NCBI GenBank assembly: GCA_963711095.1
Contig: CAVQCX010000030.1
Span: forward strand, 62,001 to 126,000
Length of the DNA: 64,000 nucleotides
Direction: 5' to 3'
From: CAVQCX01 sp963711095
Lineage (GTDB): Bacteria; Pseudomonadota; Gammaproteobacteria; Chromatiales; Chromatiaceae
Shown: in pieces, positions 52,590 to 60,875 of the stretch
How positions within the stretch are numbered: position 1 is the stretch's first letter
How the letters are laid out: each line of letters begins with the position of its first letter
Program-made: the position numbers and the translations under genes
The notes under the pieces: generated by a model
Told to the model about the DNA's origin: nothing
Database searches by the model: none
What the model saw: only the letters and a program-made list of their open reading frames with translations

Positions 52590-54171
52590 GGAGAGGCTCG
52601 CAATCCTCAAGCGCCAGAGCGGGGGCGCGGTGGGGCCGCAGCAACCTGCCGCCTCTGGGGTTGCCGAGCGTATCCGGCGGCTCAGGGGTGCGATGGAGTC
52701 CCCTGGCAGACCCTCTGTAAAGCCCCCTGTAAGACCCCCTGTGGGAGCGGCGCCCCGCCGCGATGGGTCGGATCCTCGAATCGCGCCGGGGGCGGTGCTC
52801 CCACAAGGGGGGGCGGCCGTGGGCGATGAGCGGGGTGTGGGGCTCCGGCAGAGGCGGGCGGGCGCACAGATCGCGCCGGGGGCGGCGCTCCCACAGCAGG
52901 GGCAGGGGGAGCTGGGGATTGGGTCGGGTGTGGGGCTCTCACGGGAGCGGATGGCTTCGGGAATCGCGCCGGGGGCGGCGCTCCCACAAGGGCGGGGGGG
53001 CTCGGGAATGGGGCTTCCGCCTGGGCATCCCGGAGCTGGGGTGCCCTGTGGGAGGGGCGCCCCCGCCGCGACAGGTAGCAAGCCGATACCGGGCATGGAC
53101 GAGACCGCCTTGGCCGAGCGCCTGGGCGGTGAGCGGCTGGCCCCCGGCCTGATCCTCGTGACCCGTCGGCTGGCGCTGGCCAGCCATCATGGCAGCGTGT
53201 GGCTGGCGGGGCTCTCCGCGCGCACCGCGATGCTGCCCGATCCCGCGGACGGCGCGCCGGAGCGCTGGCTGCTCATCGATACCGAGACCAGCGGTCTGTC
53301 GGGGGGCGCCGGGACCGTCGTGTTTCTGCTTGGCCTGGCGCGCCTGGAGGGCGAGACGCTGCAGGCGCGCCAGTACCTGCTCACCGCGTTCGCCGGGGAG
53401 GCGGCGCTGTTCGAGCACGCGGCGGCCTGGGCTGGCTCCGGGCGTACCCTGGTGAGCTTCAACGGCAAGAGCTTCGACCTGCCCCTGCTCACGACCCGGG
53501 CGCGGATGACCAGGGTGGCTGACCCCTTCGCGGGTCTCGCCCATCTGGATCTGCTGCATGCCACCCGCCGGGTGTATGGCCGGCGCTGGAGCGACTGCCG
53601 GCTCGGCACCACCGAGCGGCGCCTGCTCGATTTCGAGCGTGAGGGCGACCTGCCGGGTGCCGAGGTGCCCGGGGTCTGGCTCGACTGGCTGCGCCGCCGG
53701 GATGGCTCGCGCCTGGGCGAGGTGCTGCGACACAACCACTGGGACATGGTCTCGCTGGCTGCGCTCGCCCTGCGCCTTGGGGAGGTGTACCGCGAGCCCG
53801 CCCGCTGGGGCGCAGACGCACTGGCCGTTGCCCGGGCGTGGGGCGCGCGGGGCAGGGAGGATGCTGCGCGACAGGTGCTGGATGCCCATCGCCGGGACCT
53901 GGAGCCGGAAGGGCTTCTGGAGCTGGCCCGCCTGCACCGGCGCAGCGGTGTCTGGGCCGAGGCCTGTGCCATCTGGAGGGCGTTATCGGCTCAGGGCCAT
54001 GCCGAGGCCTCGGAGCAGCTCGCCAAGTACCACGAGCATGTCGCCAGGGATTACATCAGCGCCCTGGACTATGCATCCCGGCTGCCCGTTGAGCCCCGCA
54101 ACGAGCACCGGTGCCGTCGCCTGGAGGTCAAGCTCAACCGCCGCAGCCTCCAGGCGGCCCTGCTGCCTTAG
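52579..54171 (+). CDS. mrfB: MrfB-type exonuclease (YprB, RNase H-like) with REP-derived linker
   Basis: A DEDDh-type exonuclease, partner of MrfA. Start ATG 52579 lies within the last codons of mrfA (11-base overlap). Residues 230–400 form the nuclease: DTETSGLSGGAG with D234 and E236, VSFNGKSFDLPLL with the third acid, and HNHWD with H385 and D389. A C-terminal helical (TPR-like) region runs to the end. Between the N-terminal helix and the nuclease, residues about 45–175 are low-complexity and contain IAPGAVLPQ, IAPGAALPQ and IAPGAALPQ, translated from REP repeats in frame. The 530-residue length exceeds B. subtilis MrfB (about 410), the excess being mostly this linker. Confidence 0.9.
   Translation: MDIKERLAILKRQSGGAVGPQQPAASGVAERIRRLRGAMESPGRPSVKPPVRPPVGAAPRRDGSDPRIAPGAVLPQGGAAVGDERGVGLRQRRAGAQIAPGAALPQQGQGELGIGSGVGLSRERMASGIAPGAALPQGRGGSGMGLPPGHPGAGVPCGRGAPAATGSKPIPGMDETALAERLGGERLAPGLILVTRRLALASHHGSVWLAGLSARTAMLPDPADGAPERWLLIDTETSGLSGGAGTVVFLLGLARLEGETLQARQYLLTAFAGEAALFEHAAAWAGSGRTLVSFNGKSFDLPLLTTRARMTRVADPFAGLAHLDLLHATRRVYGRRWSDCRLGTTERRLLDFEREGDLPGAEVPGVWLDWLRRRDGSRLGEVLRHNHWDMVSLAALALRLGEVYREPARWGADALAVARAWGARGREDAARQVLDAHRRDLEPEGLLELARLHRRSGVWAEACAIWRALSAQGHAEASEQLAKYHEHVARDYISALDYASRLPVEPRNEHRCRRLEVKLNRRSLQAALLP
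52741..53070. repeat. REP units inside mrfB
   Basis: At least four GTGGGAGCGGCGCC / GGCGCTCCCAC-type arms, including three copies of ATCGCGCCGGGGGCGG-GCTCCCACA near 52780, 52868 and 52962. All are in frame. The same family makes the intergenic array after this gene. Confidence 0.8.
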
Positions 54172-54199
54172 CGGCAGAGGTCGGACGACGGCGCCGGGC

Positions 54200-55071
54200 G
54201 TAGGCGATCGCGCCCAGGCGAGCGCTCCCACAGCCGGGGAGAGCCGTGCCGAAACCGCAACCCGGTCTGTCACACCCTGTAGGAGCGAGCGCCCGCTCGC
54301 GATAGTGCCCCGTAGGAGCGAGCGCCTGCTCGCGATGATGCCCGGGGTCTTCGATCGCGCCCAGGCGGGCGCTCCTACAGGCGGGGAGGGCCGTGCCGAA
54401 ACCGCAACCCGGTCTGTCACGCCCTGTAGGAGCGAGCGCCTGCTCGCGATGATGCCCGGGGTCTTCAGATCGCGCCCAGGCGGGCGCTCCTACAGGCGGG
54501 GAGGGCCGTGCCGGGGCCGCAACCCGGTCTGTCACGCCCCGTAGGAGCGAGCGCCTGCTCGCGATGATGCCCTGGGGTCTCCGATCGCGCCCAGGCGGGC
54601 GCTCCTACAGGCGGGGAGGGCCGTGCCGGGGCCGCAACCCGGTCTGTCACGCCCCGTAGGAGCGAGCGCCTGCTCGCGATGATGCCCGGGATCTTCAGAT
54701 CGCGCCCAGGCGGGCGCTCCTACAGGCGGGGAGGGCCGTGCCGAAACCGCAACCTGGTCTGTCACGCCCTGTAGGAGCGAGCGCCTGCTCGCGATGATGC
54801 CCGGGATCTTCAGATCGCGCCCAGGCGGGCGCTCCTACAGGCGGGGAGGGCCGTGCCGGGGCCGCAACCCGGTCTGTCACGCCCCGTAGGAGCGAGCGCC
54901 TGCTCGCGATGATGCCCGGGGTCTTCAGATCGCGCCCAGGCGGGCGCTCCTACAGGCGGGGAGGGCCGTGCCGAAACCGCAACCCGGTCTGTCACGCCCT
55001 GTAGGAGCGAGCGCCTGCTCGCGATGGTGTCCGGGGTCTTCGATCGCGCCCAGCGGGGCGCTCCCACCATC
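54200..55071. repeat. 115-bp tandem BIME array, seven units
   Basis: GTAGGAGCGAGCGCC recurs at 54312, 54426, 54541, 54656, 54771, 54886 and 55001, a period of 115 bases (first interval 114). Each unit has one REP (GTAGGAGCGAGCGCCTGCTC), its inverted partner (CAGGCGGGCGCTCCTACAGG) and a connecting GGGAGGGCCGTGCCG...CCCGGTCTGTCACG stretch. Units differ at a few bases only, for example CCGAAACC against CCGGGGCC. No gene lies within. The left edge from 54185 has a diverged half-unit. A long array of inverted palindromes can form hairpins and may bind gyrase or IHF. Confidence 0.93.
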
Positions 55072-55369
55072 AGTCCCCGCGCTCTTTCACCAGGGGAGGC
55101 ACCACGTTGGTGTCGTGGGCGTACTTCTCGATGCTGTAGCTCACCCCGGACGGGGGCGGCTGGTTGGTGATGTGCCATCCGCCTTTGGCATCCTGCCATT
55201 TATAGACGGTCGTGGTCTGCAGGTCGTGTCCCAGGGGGGTGCGCGCGGCCCACTCGGGCAGCGCCTCGGGGTGCAGGTAGTAGTAGCCTGCAGTCCATCC
55301 GATGGCCGCCAGGGCGACCACCAGCCAGAAGATCCGGGCCTTCCAGGGATTGGAGGGTTTGAAGCGCAT
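55070..55369 (-). CDS. DUF4124 domain protein with N-terminal membrane helix
   Basis: A 99-residue envelope protein. ATG 55369 opens MRFKPSNPWKARIFWLVVA with one helix (IFWLVVALAAIGWTAGYYY), then the DUF4124 core VYKWQDAKGGWHITNQPPPS (Y-K-W-x-D...T-N-x-P). The C-terminus is VVPPLVKERGD. DUF4124 proteins are small and of unknown role, often in the periplasm. The stop lies at the end of the BIME array, so the array may touch its 3' end. Confidence 0.85.
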   Translation of the reverse strand: MRFKPSNPWKARIFWLVVALAAIGWTAGYYYLHPEALPEWAARTPLGHDLQTTTVYKWQDAKGGWHITNQPPPSGVSYSIEKYAHDTNVVPPLVKERGD

Positions 55370-55708
55370 CGCTTGCGTCTTGCTGTGACCGGGGTCCCGG
55401 GCCACTATAGCGCGCGCCCCGGGGTTCGGCACGGGCGGAGGTTGTGACCCGGTTCGCGGAACCGGGGGCGGGGGCCATGGTCTTTGAGCTAGAGTTTTCC
55501 CCGGGACCGGCCGATTGCCGGACAATGGTCGGTGCCTTGGCCAAGTAGCCGGATCTGCCTGGCGCTGTTGGGCAGCCAAGCCGCGCCCCGGTGGTGCGGG
55601 CGTGCAGGTGCTCGAATCGAGCCCCGAGAAAGCATTTTGAAAGCGAGGATGCAGCAGGACAGCAGGGTCCTCGTGCATCGAGCGATTGTATCCAATCGGA
55701 GATTTCAG

Positions 55709-56774
55709 ATGAGAAGCAGTTTGCCTTTGGTGATGTTGTTTGCCGGATCTGCGCTGCTGCAGGGTTGTGCGACGAACTACCCGCATCAGCGGGCCGCGGC
55801 CGGCGCGACTGTCGGCGCGATCACCGGCGCAGTCATCGGCCATCAGCTCGACCACAAGAGCGGCAGGTTTTACGGCGCGGCACTGGGCGCCTTGGCCGGC
55901 GGGGCGGTCGGGAACTACATGGACAATCAGCAGCGGGACCTGCAGCAGTCTCTGGCCGATGAGCGGCGGCGCAACCAGATCCAGATCCAGCGTATGGACG
56001 ACAACTCACTCAAGCTGACCCTCGACAGCGAGGTGTCGTTCGCGTTCGACAGCGCCGAGATCAAACCGAGCTTCCAACCTTCGCTGGACAAGCTGGCGGG
56101 TCTCCTGGGCAAATACGCGAAGACCCGGGTGCGCGTGGTCGGTCACACCGACAGTGTGGGATCGGACCAGTACAACCAGGATCTGTCAGAGCGCCGGGCC
56201 TTTGCAGTGTCGGACTATCTGGCCAACCGGGGCGTGGACCCCAGGCGCTTGACCGCGGAAGGGCGCGGCGAGCGCGAGCCGCGCGCCAGCAACGCGACCG
56301 ACGCGGGGCGGCAGCTCAACCGCAGGGTCGAGATCTTCGTGACCCCCATCGTCGAGGGAGAGCAGGGCAGTCAGTATCAGGAGCAGCCCGGCTACCAGGA
56401 GCCCAATCAGCCGCCGCCGGGCTACCGGCAGCAGCCTAGCTACCAGGGCCCGAGCCAGCAGCAGCCCGGCTACCAACAGGGCCCTTACCAGCCGCAGCCC
56501 GAGCTATCAGGGGCCTCACGACCAGCAGCCCAGCTATCAGGGGCCTTACGACCAGCAGCCCAGCTATCAGGGGCCTTACGACCAGCAGCCCAGCTATCAG
56601 GGGCCCTACGATCAACAACCCGATTACCAGGGGTCCGACCAGCAGCCGGCCAATCCGAGTGCTTATCCGCCGCCCGCGCCGACCTATCCCGGCCCCTCTC
56701 AGGGCCAGCCCAGCTACCAGGGCCCTTACGAGCAGCGGCCCTACCAGGGTCCTTATCAGCCGCCGCAATATTGA
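55709..56774 (+). pseudogene. OmpA-family lipoprotein, tail frameshifted
   Basis: Outer-membrane lipoprotein of the OmpA/YiaD type. ATG 55709 follows GGAG. The lipobox is LLQGC, followed by a glycine-zipper region (ATVGAITGAVIGHQLD, GAALGALAGGAVGNYMD) and the peptidoglycan-binding OmpA domain (FDSAEIKPSFQPSLDKL, VVGHTDSVGSDQYNQDLSE, GRQLNRRVEIFV). After residue 245 is a Pro/Gln/Tyr tail of SYQGPYDQQP units. An extra G at about 56501 shifts the frame within it; the proper frame ends with YQPPQY and TGA at 56774, the shifted one runs on to 56911. All functional domains precede the break, so a working protein is plausible in either case. Confidence 0.85.
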
Positions 56775-57026
56775 TCTGGAATACGTCGAGCGATCGGTTG
56801 CAGATGGGAAGGCGGGAATCCAGCTGGCCAGCTCGGCCGGGCTCCCGCCGTTCCTTTTTCGTTGCGCGGCAAGATGTCATGGTCAATGTTCAAAGCTCAC
56901 CGCCCCATTGAAAGGAAATATCCCCGACCGAGGCGAGAGCTTTACGATCCTGGCCCTCCCAACGGGGTCTGATCGCAATCGCATAAATTCAGACGCAGTG
57001 GGCTTTCCCCAGCACGAGAGATCATC
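56775..57026. other. Spacer before the MITE
   Basis: A 250-base spacer without a gene. Only the shifted tail of the preceding lipoprotein frame runs into it. Confidence 0.4.
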
Positions 57027-57330
57027 CTAGAAGCGGCCGTTGAACGGCTGCCAGGGTGCGTGCCGCGTGGTGTCTGGCAAGGCATAACGAGGCGGACTAA
57101 ATCGCCGGGAGCGATTTGAACAGCTACCGCTGGCCCGCAGGGCGAAGGGCAGGATGCCCGGAGTAATAGTAGATCTATGCCAACGAGTTATAACGCAGCC
57201 AGGCGCCGCGCGGTGCGTGCTCTGGTGGTCGTAGCGGCCGTCACCCAACGGGTGAGCAGCAGGTTTGTCCTGTGCCATGGTCGAATCAATGACTTGATCG
57301 CTATTGGAAGCGGTCAACTGCCGTTTCTAG
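57027..57330. mobile_element. 147-bp-type MITE, copy 2, with a nested insertion
   Basis: Ends CTAGAAGCGGCCGTTGA and TCAACTGCCGTTTCTAG match copies 1 and 3, but the element is 304 bases long. The extra segment, about 57069–57216, has its own imperfect inverted ends (GGTGTCTGGCAAGGCATAACG against the complement of its right end, GGCGCCTGGCTGCGTTATAAC), so it is probably a second miniature element inside the first. The outer parts are more diverged than in the other two copies, implying an older insertion. Confidence 0.7.
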
Positions 57331-57533
57331 GATCATAGGTTGATGCGAAATGAATATTTCGAAACTGTCAAACCTCGGGGGTCTTCCCGGGGGAGCTGTG
57401 GGTTTTCCCCCTTCAAAATAAACTGTTGATGCATAAAGAAAATCAATTTGTAATACTATAAGGAAATACTAATCTCTAAGTAGGGAAAGTAGAAAGCAAA
57501 GGCGGCACGGATGCAACAGAAAGGAGGTGTACC
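57331..57533. other. AT-rich promoter-like region of the 55-aa gene
   Basis: A 200-base AT-rich stretch (TAATACTATAAGGAAATAC, GTAGAAAGCAAAGG) leads into the strong ribosome site at 57521–57530. No gene is seen. It may contain the promoter. Confidence 0.4.
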
Positions 57534-57701
57534 ATGTGGGCTCCACTTGCAGTGTTGTTTCTCGTCGTGGGTGGCGCGAGCACGCCTGGCATGATTCAAG
57601 CCGAGCGCGCATATTTGCAGCAGCACCCTACCATTGAGGTTCAGGAGATCCAGACCACGCAGATCGGCTTGCCGAGCACGCCGCGGCTGGTCTCGGAATA
57701 G
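57534..57701 (+). CDS. Short exported or membrane-anchored peptide, unknown
   Basis: A 55-residue gene with a perfect ribosome site (AAAGGAGGTGT, four bases before ATG). It begins MWAPLAVLFLVVGGASTPGM, a hydrophobic signal or anchor, followed by QAERAYLQQHPTIEVQEIQ and TTQIGLPSTPRLVSE. A clear terminator follows at 57793. No relatives recognised. The combination of ribosome site, signal-like N-terminus and terminator makes it likely to be expressed. Confidence 0.6.
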   Translation: MWAPLAVLFLVVGGASTPGMIQAERAYLQQHPTIEVQEIQTTQIGLPSTPRLVSE

Positions 57702-57792
57702 GCTCGCGTCGAGCACAAGAACACATCGGGGGCCTCGGTTGAGTGCCGGGGCTCCGGGCCTCTACCAGCGATGTCTGGTATGCCTCCTGCTT

Positions 57793-57817
57793 GCCCCACC
57801 TTGAGGTGGGGCTTTTG
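57793..57817 (+). terminator. Rho-independent terminator
   Basis: Stem GCCCCACC / GGTGGGGC with a TTGA loop followed by TTTTGTG. It fits the end of the 55-residue gene transcript. Confidence 0.75.
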
Positions 57818-57885
57818 TGTCCCCTCCCTCAGCGCCGATCCCAAACCTGGACGTAGACCCATCCCTGCTTCGCCGTCCGGCGCCT

Positions 57886-59112
57886 TCAGGGTGGGCCGCA
57901 TACGCGGTTGCTGAAGGCCGGCCGCCGGCCGCTCAGCGCTGCGCCGTTCTCCATCTGCTGGAGCAGGGCGATCACCTGCAGCGAGGTCTCGGATAGGCGC
58001 TGCATCAGCCCGGTCAGCAGCACGCGGTTGGCTTCGTCCCCGGCCGCTGCGAGCAGCTCGACGCCCAGCTCGTGCAGCCGGCGGTGAACCGGCTCCAGAC
58101 GCTGGAATGCAGGGTTTGCCGCGAACTCCTGTCCGCTGCCGTAGTACCACTGCCCCAGTCCGCACTTGCGATGATCCATCTCCGGAATCTCGCACAGCGG
58201 TTCGGGGCGGGTGCCGCCGAAGGCCATGCGGGTCACGGCGGTGATCAGCGTGCGCCGCCAGTCGATGTGGTCGAGCTGGGCGAGGTGCAGCAGACCCTCC
58301 GGCAGGGCAGTCCAGTGGTGCTGCTGGCGGATGAATCCCAGCAGGTCGGCCAGCGGCAGCGCCGGGGAGATCCAGTCGCCCTGGGCGCGCGAGCAGCCGC
58401 TGCGCATCAGGAACTCGTAGCAATCCGGTGAGTGCACGCCCTCGGCGACTACGCTCAGGCCGAGCTCGTGGGCCATACGCACGCTCGCGGTGACGATGCG
58501 CATGCTCTTGCGCGAGGTCTCCATCCGCGCGATCAGCGCCCGGTCGAGCTTGATGCAGCTGAACGGCCACTGGCTCAGGCTGTCGATGGAGGAGAACCCG
58601 GTCCCGTAGTCGTCCATGATCAGGGCTATGCCCATCTCCACCAGCGCGCCGAGGTGGCGCTGGATCTCCGGATCCGCCCGGAGCAGGGAGCTTTCCGTGA
58701 TCTCGATGCCGAGACGGGCGGGATCGATCTCTTCGCTGTCGATCGCCTCGCCAAGCACTCTCACCAGCCGGTCGGTCCGCAGATCCTGGGAGGAGACGTT
58801 GACGCTCAGCACCGCGTGGGGGTCGGCGCCGTCGATCACCCACCAGTCCGCCAGCAGCCGCGGCAGCATGTGCAGCGTGATCTCGGTGATGAAGCCCTTC
58901 TCTTCGGCGAGCGGGATGAATCGGTCGGGGAGTACCAGGTCCCGGTCGGGCGGCGTCCAGCGCAGCAGCGCCTCGGCCCCAGAGAGTCGACCGGTCAGCA
59001 ATGACACGAAGGGCTGGTAGTGGAAGCTCAGCTCGTCGTTCTCTACGGCCTTCACGAGCTCTCTCAGGGTGATCTGCTGCGCGCTCAAGGGCTGGCCGTC
59101 CAGACGAATCAT
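57886..59112 (-). CDS. EAL phosphodiesterase with C-terminal CZB (zinc-sensing) domain
   Basis: Predicted cyclic-di-GMP phosphodiesterase, 408 residues. The EAL domain (about 15–265) has E47 (GAEALLRW), N105 (SVNVSSQ), E138 (GIEITESS), D167/D168 (MDDYGTGF), K188 (IKLDRAL), E224 (VAEGVHS) and Q244 (RAQGDW), the full catalytic set. Residues 282–350 form a CZB domain, the zinc-binding module of chemoreceptors and DgcZ: H282 (DHIDWRR), C317 (HRKCGLGQWYYGSG) and H343/H347 (PVHRRLHELG). ATG 59112 is the most plausible start. Zinc could therefore tune c-di-GMP breakdown. It is on the same strand as the downstream dehydrogenase gene but 55 bases apart, order unclear. Confidence 0.9.
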   Translation of the reverse strand: MIRLDGQPLSAQQITLRELVKAVENDELSFHYQPFVSLLTGRLSGAEALLRWTPPDRDLVLPDRFIPLAEEKGFITEITLHMLPRLLADWWVIDGADPHAVLSVNVSSQDLRTDRLVRVLGEAIDSEEIDPARLGIEITESSLLRADPEIQRHLGALVEMGIALIMDDYGTGFSSIDSLSQWPFSCIKLDRALIARMETSRKSMRIVTASVRMAHELGLSVVAEGVHSPDCYEFLMRSGCSRAQGDWISPALPLADLLGFIRQQHHWTALPEGLLHLAQLDHIDWRRTLITAVTRMAFGGTRPEPLCEIPEMDHRKCGLGQWYYGSGQEFAANPAFQRLEPVHRRLHELGVELLAAAGDEANRVLLTGLMQRLSETSLQVIALLQQMENGAALSGRRPAFSNRVCGPP

Positions 59113-59167
59113 ATGAGAATCGCCAAGCTTACCGCGGTGCCGGGCAACCGCCAATCGGGGGAGCGTC

Positions 59168-60628
59168 TCAAGGCCGAGGGCCCCGCGGCACCGCCTGGGG
59201 CTCGACAAACTCCAACAGTCCTTCGCGTCCTCCTTCGCGTCCGAGTCCCGATTGCTTCATCCCGCCGAAGGGTGCCTCGGGGGTGGGTCCAGTGGCCGTG
59301 TTGTGCCCGACGTGGGCGAACTCCAGGGCGGCGATGACCCGCTCGGCCCGGGCCTCGTCGGCGGTGAACAGGTAAGCGGCGAGACCCTGCTCAGTATCGT
59401 TGGCGAGGCGGATCGCCTGTGCCTCGCCCTCGAATTCCATGATCGCAACCAGGGGGCCGAAGGTCTCCTCCCGGGCCGCGCGCATGCCCGGCAGCACGCC
59501 GCGGATCAGGGTGGGGGCGAAGAAGGTCCCACCGGCCGGACTCCATTCGCCGGGGTCGCCGCCGGCCACCAGGACCGCGCCTTGGGCCAGCGCGTCGCTC
59601 AGGTGCAGGCGCACCTTCTCGTAGGCGCGCCGGTCCACCAGCGGGCCCATGTCGACCCGGCTGTCCATGCCGTCGCCCAGGCGCAGCCTGCTGACCCGTC
59701 GGGCGAGCCGGTCCGCGAAAGCCGCGGCCACCGGGCGCTCCACCAGCACGCGGTTGGCGCACACGCAGGTCTGGCCGCTGCCCCGAAACTTGTTGGCCAC
59801 CAGCTGCTCGACGGCGAGGTCGAGATCCGCGTCGGCAAACACCAGAAACGGGGCGTTTCCGCCGAGCTCCAGGGTGAGGCGCTTGACGCCGTCCGCGCTC
59901 TTGCGGATCAGCGCCTTGCCGACCTCGGTGGAGCCGGTGAAGCTCAGCAGCCGCACCGCCGGGCTGCGCAGCAGCGTGTCGGCGATCGGCTCGGCCGGAC
60001 CGGTGACCAGATTGACCTTGCCTGGGGGCAGCGCGAGCCGCTCGTGGAGCAGCGAGAACAGGGCGATCGTGGTCAGCGGGGTCTTCGAAGAGGGCCTGAC
60101 GACACAGGCGCAGTCCGCGGCGAGGGCCGCCGAGAGCTTCTTGGCGATCATCCCGATGGGAAAATTCCAGGGAGTGATCAGGCCGACCACCCCGGCTGGG
60201 CGGTAATGCACGGTCCAGGTGCAGCCGCGCGGGCGCTCCGCGAGCCTGTAGGGCGCCAGCCGGTCGATGTTCTCGGCGCAGAAGCGGAAGAACCCCGCCG
60301 CATAGTCGACCTCGCCCTGGGCCTCGCCCCAGGGTTTGCCGTGCTCCAGGGTCAGGATGCGGCCGATCTCGCCGCGTTGCTGGGTCAGGGCATCCGCAAT
60401 AGCCTGCAGCCAGGTGCGGCGCTGCTCCAGCGGCGTCGTGTGCCCGAGCGCAGCGGAGGCCGCGGCTATCGCCCGCTCCACCTCGGCCGGCCCCATGGAC
60501 GGGACCTCGGCGAGATGGGCCCCGGAGGCGGGATTGCGCACCACCATTCCGGCTTCGAAGTCGGCCCCTGTCCAGCGCCCGTCGATGTAGCCCTGGATCT
60601 GGCTGAGCAGCGGGGACTCGATGGTCAC
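59168..60628 (-). CDS. gabD: NAD(P)-dependent succinate-semialdehyde dehydrogenase family
   Basis: Aldehyde dehydrogenase of 486 residues. The catalytic Glu is in LELGGNAPFLV and the nucleophile Cys in GSGQTCVCANR. GVVGLITPWNFPIGMIAKK and LLSFTGSTEVGKALI are cofactor motifs. The sequence type fits succinate-semialdehyde or glutarate-semialdehyde dehydrogenases (GabD). A GTG at 60628 preceded by AAGGAGGTACGC is the start; the open frame runs further upstream only because it enters the MITE at 60645. The MITE end is 17 bases from the start codon, so the promoter lies in or beyond the element. No gabT nearby. Confidence 0.92.
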   Translation of the reverse strand: MTIESPLLSQIQGYIDGRWTGADFEAGMVVRNPASGAHLAEVPSMGPAEVERAIAAASAALGHTTPLEQRRTWLQAIADALTQQRGEIGRILTLEHGKPWGEAQGEVDYAAGFFRFCAENIDRLAPYRLAERPRGCTWTVHYRPAGVVGLITPWNFPIGMIAKKLSAALAADCACVVRPSSKTPLTTIALFSLLHERLALPPGKVNLVTGPAEPIADTLLRSPAVRLLSFTGSTEVGKALIRKSADGVKRLTLELGGNAPFLVFADADLDLAVEQLVANKFRGSGQTCVCANRVLVERPVAAAFADRLARRVSRLRLGDGMDSRVDMGPLVDRRAYEKVRLHLSDALAQGAVLVAGGDPGEWSPAGGTFFAPTLIRGVLPGMRAAREETFGPLVAIMEFEGEAQAIRLANDTEQGLAAYLFTADEARAERVIAALEFAHVGHNTATGPTPEAPFGGMKQSGLGREGGREGLLEFVEPQAVPRGPRP

Positions 60629-60644
60629 GCGTACCTCCTTGAAC

Positions 60645-60791
60645 CTAGAAACGGCAGTTGACCGCTCCGAACAGCGATCGAGTGATGGGTTGGACCAAGG
60701 TGATGGACAAACTCGATACTCACCCATTGGGTGATGGCCGCTACGACCACCGGGGCACGCACCCTGGCGGCCGTTCAACTGCCGCTTCTAG
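60645..60791. mobile_element. 147-bp MITE, copy 3
   Basis: Ends CTAGAAACGGCAGTTGA and TCAACTGCCGCTTCTAG. In reverse complement it matches the copy at 5546–5692 except at one base, over the same length. It lies immediately upstream of the gabD ribosome site and 85 bases from the 3' end of the DegS-like gene. Confidence 0.85.
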
Positions 60792-60875
60792 GTTGAAGGG
60801 CGGAGCGCCCGGCGGCCCCTGCGCAAGTCTGGCACAGCGCACAGGCGTGGTGCCCCCGGAACGTCGGTGCTGGAC

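Noticed and set aside
54200..55071. Possible CRISPR array
   Set aside because: The repeat unit is 115 bases long, contains paired inverted REPs, and the stretches between REPs are themselves repeated rather than unique. No cas genes are near.
59168..60778. Start of the aldehyde dehydrogenase inside the MITE (ATG 60778)
   Set aside because: The first 50 codons are MITE sequence, also seen as the start of an unrelated frame at 5559. The GTG at 60628 has a near-perfect ribosome site and the family N-terminus.
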